A DNA stretch of 9,766 nucleotides from Gammaproteobacteria bacterium (GTDB taxonomy: Bacteria; Pseudomonadota; Gammaproteobacteria; UBA5335; SLRW01), in contig SLLK01000201.1 of the NCBI GenBank assembly GCA_007134115.1, forward strand, positions 1 through 9,766, written 5' to 3'. Under the pieces are notes generated by a model that worked only from the letters and a program-made list of their open reading frames with translations, was not told where the DNA came from and did not search any database. The first letter of the stretch is position 1. Each line of letters starts with the position of its first letter. A program made the translations under genes and the position numbers. Positions 7,590 through 9,766 of this stretch are shown piece after piece.

Positions 7590-8332
7590 TGAGAAAGATA
7601 ATTGTCCTGTTGATTGCTGCACTGTTGCTGCCGGCTTCTGTTTACGCGGCAGGGGGCGGCAGTGCCGGTGCGGATCGTGTGGATCTGGATGTGCATAATC
7701 GCGTTTCATTGCAACGCGGCGCACGTATCTTCCACAACTATTGCCTGAGTTGTCACAGTGCGCAATACATGCGTTACGGGCGTATGGCGGATGACCTCGG
7801 CCTGCCCCGCGAGGTTGTGGAAGAGAACCTCATGTTCACCACCGACAGCATTTACGACACCATGACGGTGGCGATGCCGCCGGAGGATGCCGAACAGTGG
7901 TATGGTCAGGCGCCGCCGGACCTCACGCTCATCGCCCGTTCGCATGGGCCGGATCACATTTACAATTTCATGCGTTCGTTCTATCGCGATGATGAACGGC
8001 CCTCGGGCATGAATAATCGTGAGCTGTCCAATACCAGCATGCCGCATGTGCTGGTGGAACTGCAGGGGGTGCAGGAGGCGGTGTACGAGGAAGTCGAGGT
8101 GAATGGCGAAACGGAACAACGCTTCGTCGGCTTCGAGATTGTGCGTGAGGGCAGCATGAGCCCGCGCGAGTATGATCGGGCGATGACCGATCTGGTGAAC
8201 TATATGACCTATATCTCGGAGCCGGCGCGCCTGAAGCGCGAAAAGCTGGGGCTGTGGGTGATTATCTTTCTGGCCGTATTCACGGTGCTGGCCTACCTGC
8301 TTAAACAGGAATACTGGAAGGACGTGCACTGA
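7589..8332 (+). CDS. petC: Ubiquinol-cytochrome c reductase, cytochrome c1 subunit
   Basis: Periplasmic heme c subunit that accepts electrons from the Rieske cluster and passes them to soluble cytochrome c. The protein has 247 residues. A Sec signal peptide (about 1-21, ending ASVYA before AGG) is followed by the heme c site CLSCH (Cys52, Cys55, His56) soon after the export site. Met151 in NTSMPHVLVELQG is the likely distal heme ligand, by resemblance to AMPHVL in related proteins. A C-terminal membrane anchor lies at about 221-238, followed by a short tail. The reading frame opens earlier, at 7547, but those residues are the tail of petB in another frame. The ATG at 7589 shares its A with the petB TGA and directly begins the signal peptide; GGAAAGGG (7571-7578) can act as ribosome binding site. 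Confidence 0.96.
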   Translation: MRKIIVLLIAALLLPASVYAAGGGSAGADRVDLDVHNRVSLQRGARIFHNYCLSCHSAQYMRYGRMADDLGLPREVVEENLMFTTDSIYDTMTVAMPPEDAEQWYGQAPPDLTLIARSHGPDHIYNFMRSFYRDDERPSGMNNRELSNTSMPHVLVELQGVQEAVYEEVEVNGETEQRFVGFEIVREGSMSPREYDRAMTDLVNYMTYISEPARLKREKLGLWVIIFLAVFTVLAYLLKQEYWKDVH

Positions 8333-8346
8333 ATACGCCGGCGTAT
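8333..8346. repeat. Perfect 14-bp palindrome directly after the petC stop
   Basis: ATACGCCGGCGTAT (8333-8346) is its own reverse complement and begins on the base after the petC TGA. It abuts the longer hairpin at 8347-8374. It has no loop, so it suits a dimeric DNA-binding protein better than a hairpin, though as RNA it could still fold with a small loop. No known operator is recognised. Confidence 0.4.
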
Positions 8347-8374
8347 CCCGGAGCGATCGATGCATCGCTCCGGG
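8347..8374 (+). terminator. Strong GC hairpin after petC, possible terminator or mRNA-stabilising structure
   Basis: CCCGGAGCGAT (8347-8357) and ATCGCTCCGGG (8364-8374) make a perfect 11-bp stem with a 6-nt loop CGATGC. A smaller stem follows: CGCGG 8378-8382 with CCGCG 8387-8391. There is no T tract after it (TCTCGCGG), so a standard intrinsic terminator is doubtful. It may instead protect the petABC 3' end from exonucleases or reduce read-through into sspA, 57 nt further on. Confidence 0.4.
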
Positions 8375-8430
8375 TCTCGCGGCCCGCCGCGGTAATTTCC
8401 CACAGGTGCCGTCAAGCACAGAGGACAATC

Positions 8431-9066
8431 ATGACCGTGGTCGCAAACAAACGCTCGGTGATGTCGCTTTTTTCGCGGCCCGCCTGTCCCGATTGTCACC
8501 GGGTGCGCATCGTGCTCGCCGAGAAAGGCATTGCCTACGAGGCTGTGCTGGTTGATGGCGGGGAGATTCCCGAGGATCTGCTCGACCTCAACCCTTACCA
8601 TTCGGTGCCTACGCTGGTTGATCGTGAGCTCGCACTGTACGAGGCGCGCGTCATCATGGAATATCTTGATGAGCGTTTTCCGCATCCGCCGTTGATGCCG
8701 GTGGATCCGGTTGCCCGGGCGCGTTTCCGGCTCGCCATGTATCGCATTGAGCGTGACTGGTACACGCTGGTCGCGGAGCTTGATCAGCAACGCACCGGCA
8801 AGGCGGCTGCCGCGGCGCGCAAGACGCTGCGCGAGCGTGTGTTGTCCAGCAGCGAAGTGTTTGCCGCTTACCCGTATTTCCTCAGCGAGGAATATTCCAT
8901 CGTCGACAGCACCATACTGCCGATACTGTGGCGCTTGCCCGCCTATGGCGTGGAGTTGCCCGACCAGGCAGCGCCCATCATGGAATATGCCGAACGCATG
9001 TTTGCCCGGGAGCCATTCCAGCGCAGCCTGACGGAGGCTGAACGGGATATGCGCGGCGGTCGCTGA
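8431..9066 (+). CDS. sspA: Stringent starvation protein A (SspA)
   Basis: RNA polymerase-associated regulator with a glutathione-S-transferase fold; in E. coli it acts in stationary-phase and stress gene control and as a co-activator of phage P1 late transcription. The 211 residues match the E. coli length (212). The thioredoxin-like N-domain runs to about 80 and includes VRIVLAEKG (25-33), SVPTLVDRELALYE (58-71) and IMEYLDERFPHPPLMP (75-90). The surface motif Pro84-His85-Pro86, implicated in transcription activation in E. coli SspA, is conserved. The helical C-domain ends with SLTEAERDMR. Unlike E. coli SspA, the site equivalent to the GST active site holds Cys19-Pro-Asp-Cys22. The start is ATG 8431, with AGAGGA just upstream; the N-terminus ANKRSVM matches E. 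coli exactly there, arguing against ATG 8461. Confidence 0.95.
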   Translation: MTVVANKRSVMSLFSRPACPDCHRVRIVLAEKGIAYEAVLVDGGEIPEDLLDLNPYHSVPTLVDRELALYEARVIMEYLDERFPHPPLMPVDPVARARFRLAMYRIERDWYTLVAELDQQRTGKAAAAARKTLRERVLSSSEVFAAYPYFLSEEYSIVDSTILPILWRLPAYGVELPDQAAPIMEYAERMFAREPFQRSLTEAERDMRGGR

Positions 9067-9134
9067 GTGACTGGCGGCGGTGATGCGCCGGCGCGCAGGC
9101 TGTCGGAAGTTGTTCGCAAAACCCGGGGTCCAGA

Positions 9135-9533
9135 ATGAATTCTCGCAAGCCGTACCTGATCCGGGCCATCTACGACTGGATTGTGGACAATCACTGCACA
9201 CCCTATCTGCTGGTGGACTGCGCGCAGCCGGATGTGCAGGTGCCCGATGAGCATGTGCAGGACGGCAAGATTATCCTTAATATCGGGCCCACTGCAGTGC
9301 ACGGCCTGTCGCTGGATAACAGCGGTATTTTTTTCAGCGCCCGCTTTTCCGGTCGGTCCCGCGAAATTCATGTGCCGCCTGTGGCCGTGCTGGCGCTTTA
9401 TGCCCGCGAGAACGGTGAGGGCATCATGTTCCCCCCTGAGGAGGGCGACGGCGAGCCGCCGCCCGATGATGGGGGTCACGACGGGAGTGGTTCCAGCGGC
9501 GGAAGCAAGCCGCACCTCAAGGTCGTCAAGTAG
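9135..9533 (+). CDS. sspB: ClpXP protease specificity-enhancing factor SspB
   Basis: Adaptor that binds ssrA-tagged, ribosome-rescued proteins and tethers them to ClpXP for degradation in the cytoplasm. The protein has 132 residues against about 165 in E. coli. The tag-binding domain (1-100) shows RKPYLIRAIYDWIVDN (4-19), TPYLLVD (22-28), GKIILNI (44-50), FFSARFSG (66-73) and AVLALYARENGEGIMF (84-99). A flexible acidic, Gly/Pro/Asp-rich linker (101-124) is about half the E. coli length. The C-terminus KPHLKVVK (125-132) matches the ClpX-binding tail of E. coli (RPALRVVK). It lies 68 nt after sspA on the same strand, the normal sspA-sspB pairing; the ribosome binding site GGGG (9125-9128) is only moderate. 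Confidence 0.95.
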   Translation: MNSRKPYLIRAIYDWIVDNHCTPYLLVDCAQPDVQVPDEHVQDGKIILNIGPTAVHGLSLDNSGIFFSARFSGRSREIHVPPVAVLALYARENGEGIMFPPEEGDGEPPPDDGGHDGSGSSGGSKPHLKVVK

Positions 9534-9562
9534 GGCGATAACAGCCGGGTCCGGGTGTGACT

Positions 9563-9766
9563 TCAGGAACCGCGGAAAGCATCCCGCAGCCAGCTGATGC
9601 GCGGGCACTCCAGTTGGCCGTCAAGCGCCAGCACGTCGAAACGCACACTGAGCCGCTGAAGCTTGCGGTCACGTTGCAGGAAGGCTGTGGCCGCGCGCGT
9701 CAGGCGCTGGCGCTTGGTGGCGGTAATGCTTTCACTGGCGTTGCCCCAGGCGGCGCGAGTGCGATG
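9563..9766 (-). CDS. yraN: UPF0102 family protein YraN (5' part cut by window)
   Basis: The last 67 residues of a YraN-like protein, translated from the right edge to the TGA at 9565-9563. Recognisable family features are SITATKRQRLTRAATAFL, resembling the SVTPxKQRRL helix, then RFDVLALDG and a final ISWLRDAFRGS. The family has a restriction-endonuclease-like fold; its cellular role is not settled. The N-terminal half with the putative nuclease residues lies outside the window. It converges with sspB, the two stop codons being 29 nt apart with no clear terminator hairpin plus T tract between them. Confidence 0.85.
   Translation of the reverse strand, partial: HRTRAAWGNASESITATKRQRLTRAATAFLQRDRKLQRLSVRFDVLALDGQLECPRISWLRDAFRGS

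Noticed and set aside
6156..7724. A 522-codon open frame on the minus strand opposite petB
   Set aside because: Antisense to full-length cytochrome b with all ligands; its composition is a His/Gln-rich shadow product and no domain is visible.
9085..9094. GCGCCGGCGC palindrome between sspA and sspB
   Set aside because: Only 10 bp of pure G and C in GC-rich DNA; likely chance.
9534..9562. Possible bidirectional terminator between sspB and yraN
   Set aside because: No stable inverted repeat followed by a T tract was found in the 29-nt gap.

Overview
The window reads as ordinary chromosomal core DNA of a GC-rich gammaproteobacterium. The gene blocks (ibaG-murA-hisGDC, petABC-sspAB, yraN) and the protein sequences fit a lineage near Chromatiales/Ectothiorhodospiraceae, but that placement is inference from layout and resemblance, not a phylogeny. 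No mobile element, CRISPR array, tRNA or rRNA is visible.

Left part (1-1156): a Ca2+/Na+ antiporter of the YrbG type runs leftward off the window edge. It is divergent from a BolA-family gene (ibaG), across an intergenic region that holds an inverted repeat with an AT-rich loop. Middle left (1245-5564): murA (peptidoglycan precursor synthesis) is followed by hisG, hisD and hisC (histidine biosynthesis), packed with overlapping or near-abutting ends, so probably one operon with translational coupling. hisD/hisC overlap by 4 nt, as do hisG/hisD. Two genes, murA and hisC, appear to use TTG starts.

Middle right (5565-8332): a 204-nt gap carrying a consensus TATAAT box precedes petA-petB-petC, the complete three-subunit cytochrome bc1 complex (Rieske protein, cytochrome b, cytochrome c1). 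All cofactor ligands are intact. Two abutting perfect palindromes follow petC directly. Right part (8431-9766): sspA (RNA polymerase-associated regulator) and sspB (ClpXP adaptor) follow on the same strand and converge on the 3' end of yraN (UPF0102), which enters from the right edge.

The clearest anomaly is in hisG. The ATG with a good Shine-Dalgarno sequence is followed by an in-frame TAA at codon 6, yet the rest of the protein is intact and looks conserved. No ATG, GTG or TTG is available before the conserved N-terminal ALSKGR motif. This is a sequencing error, a recent nonsense mutation, or a case of unusual initiation or readthrough. I found no evidence of a new multi-gene system; the other findings are modest sequence-level oddities.
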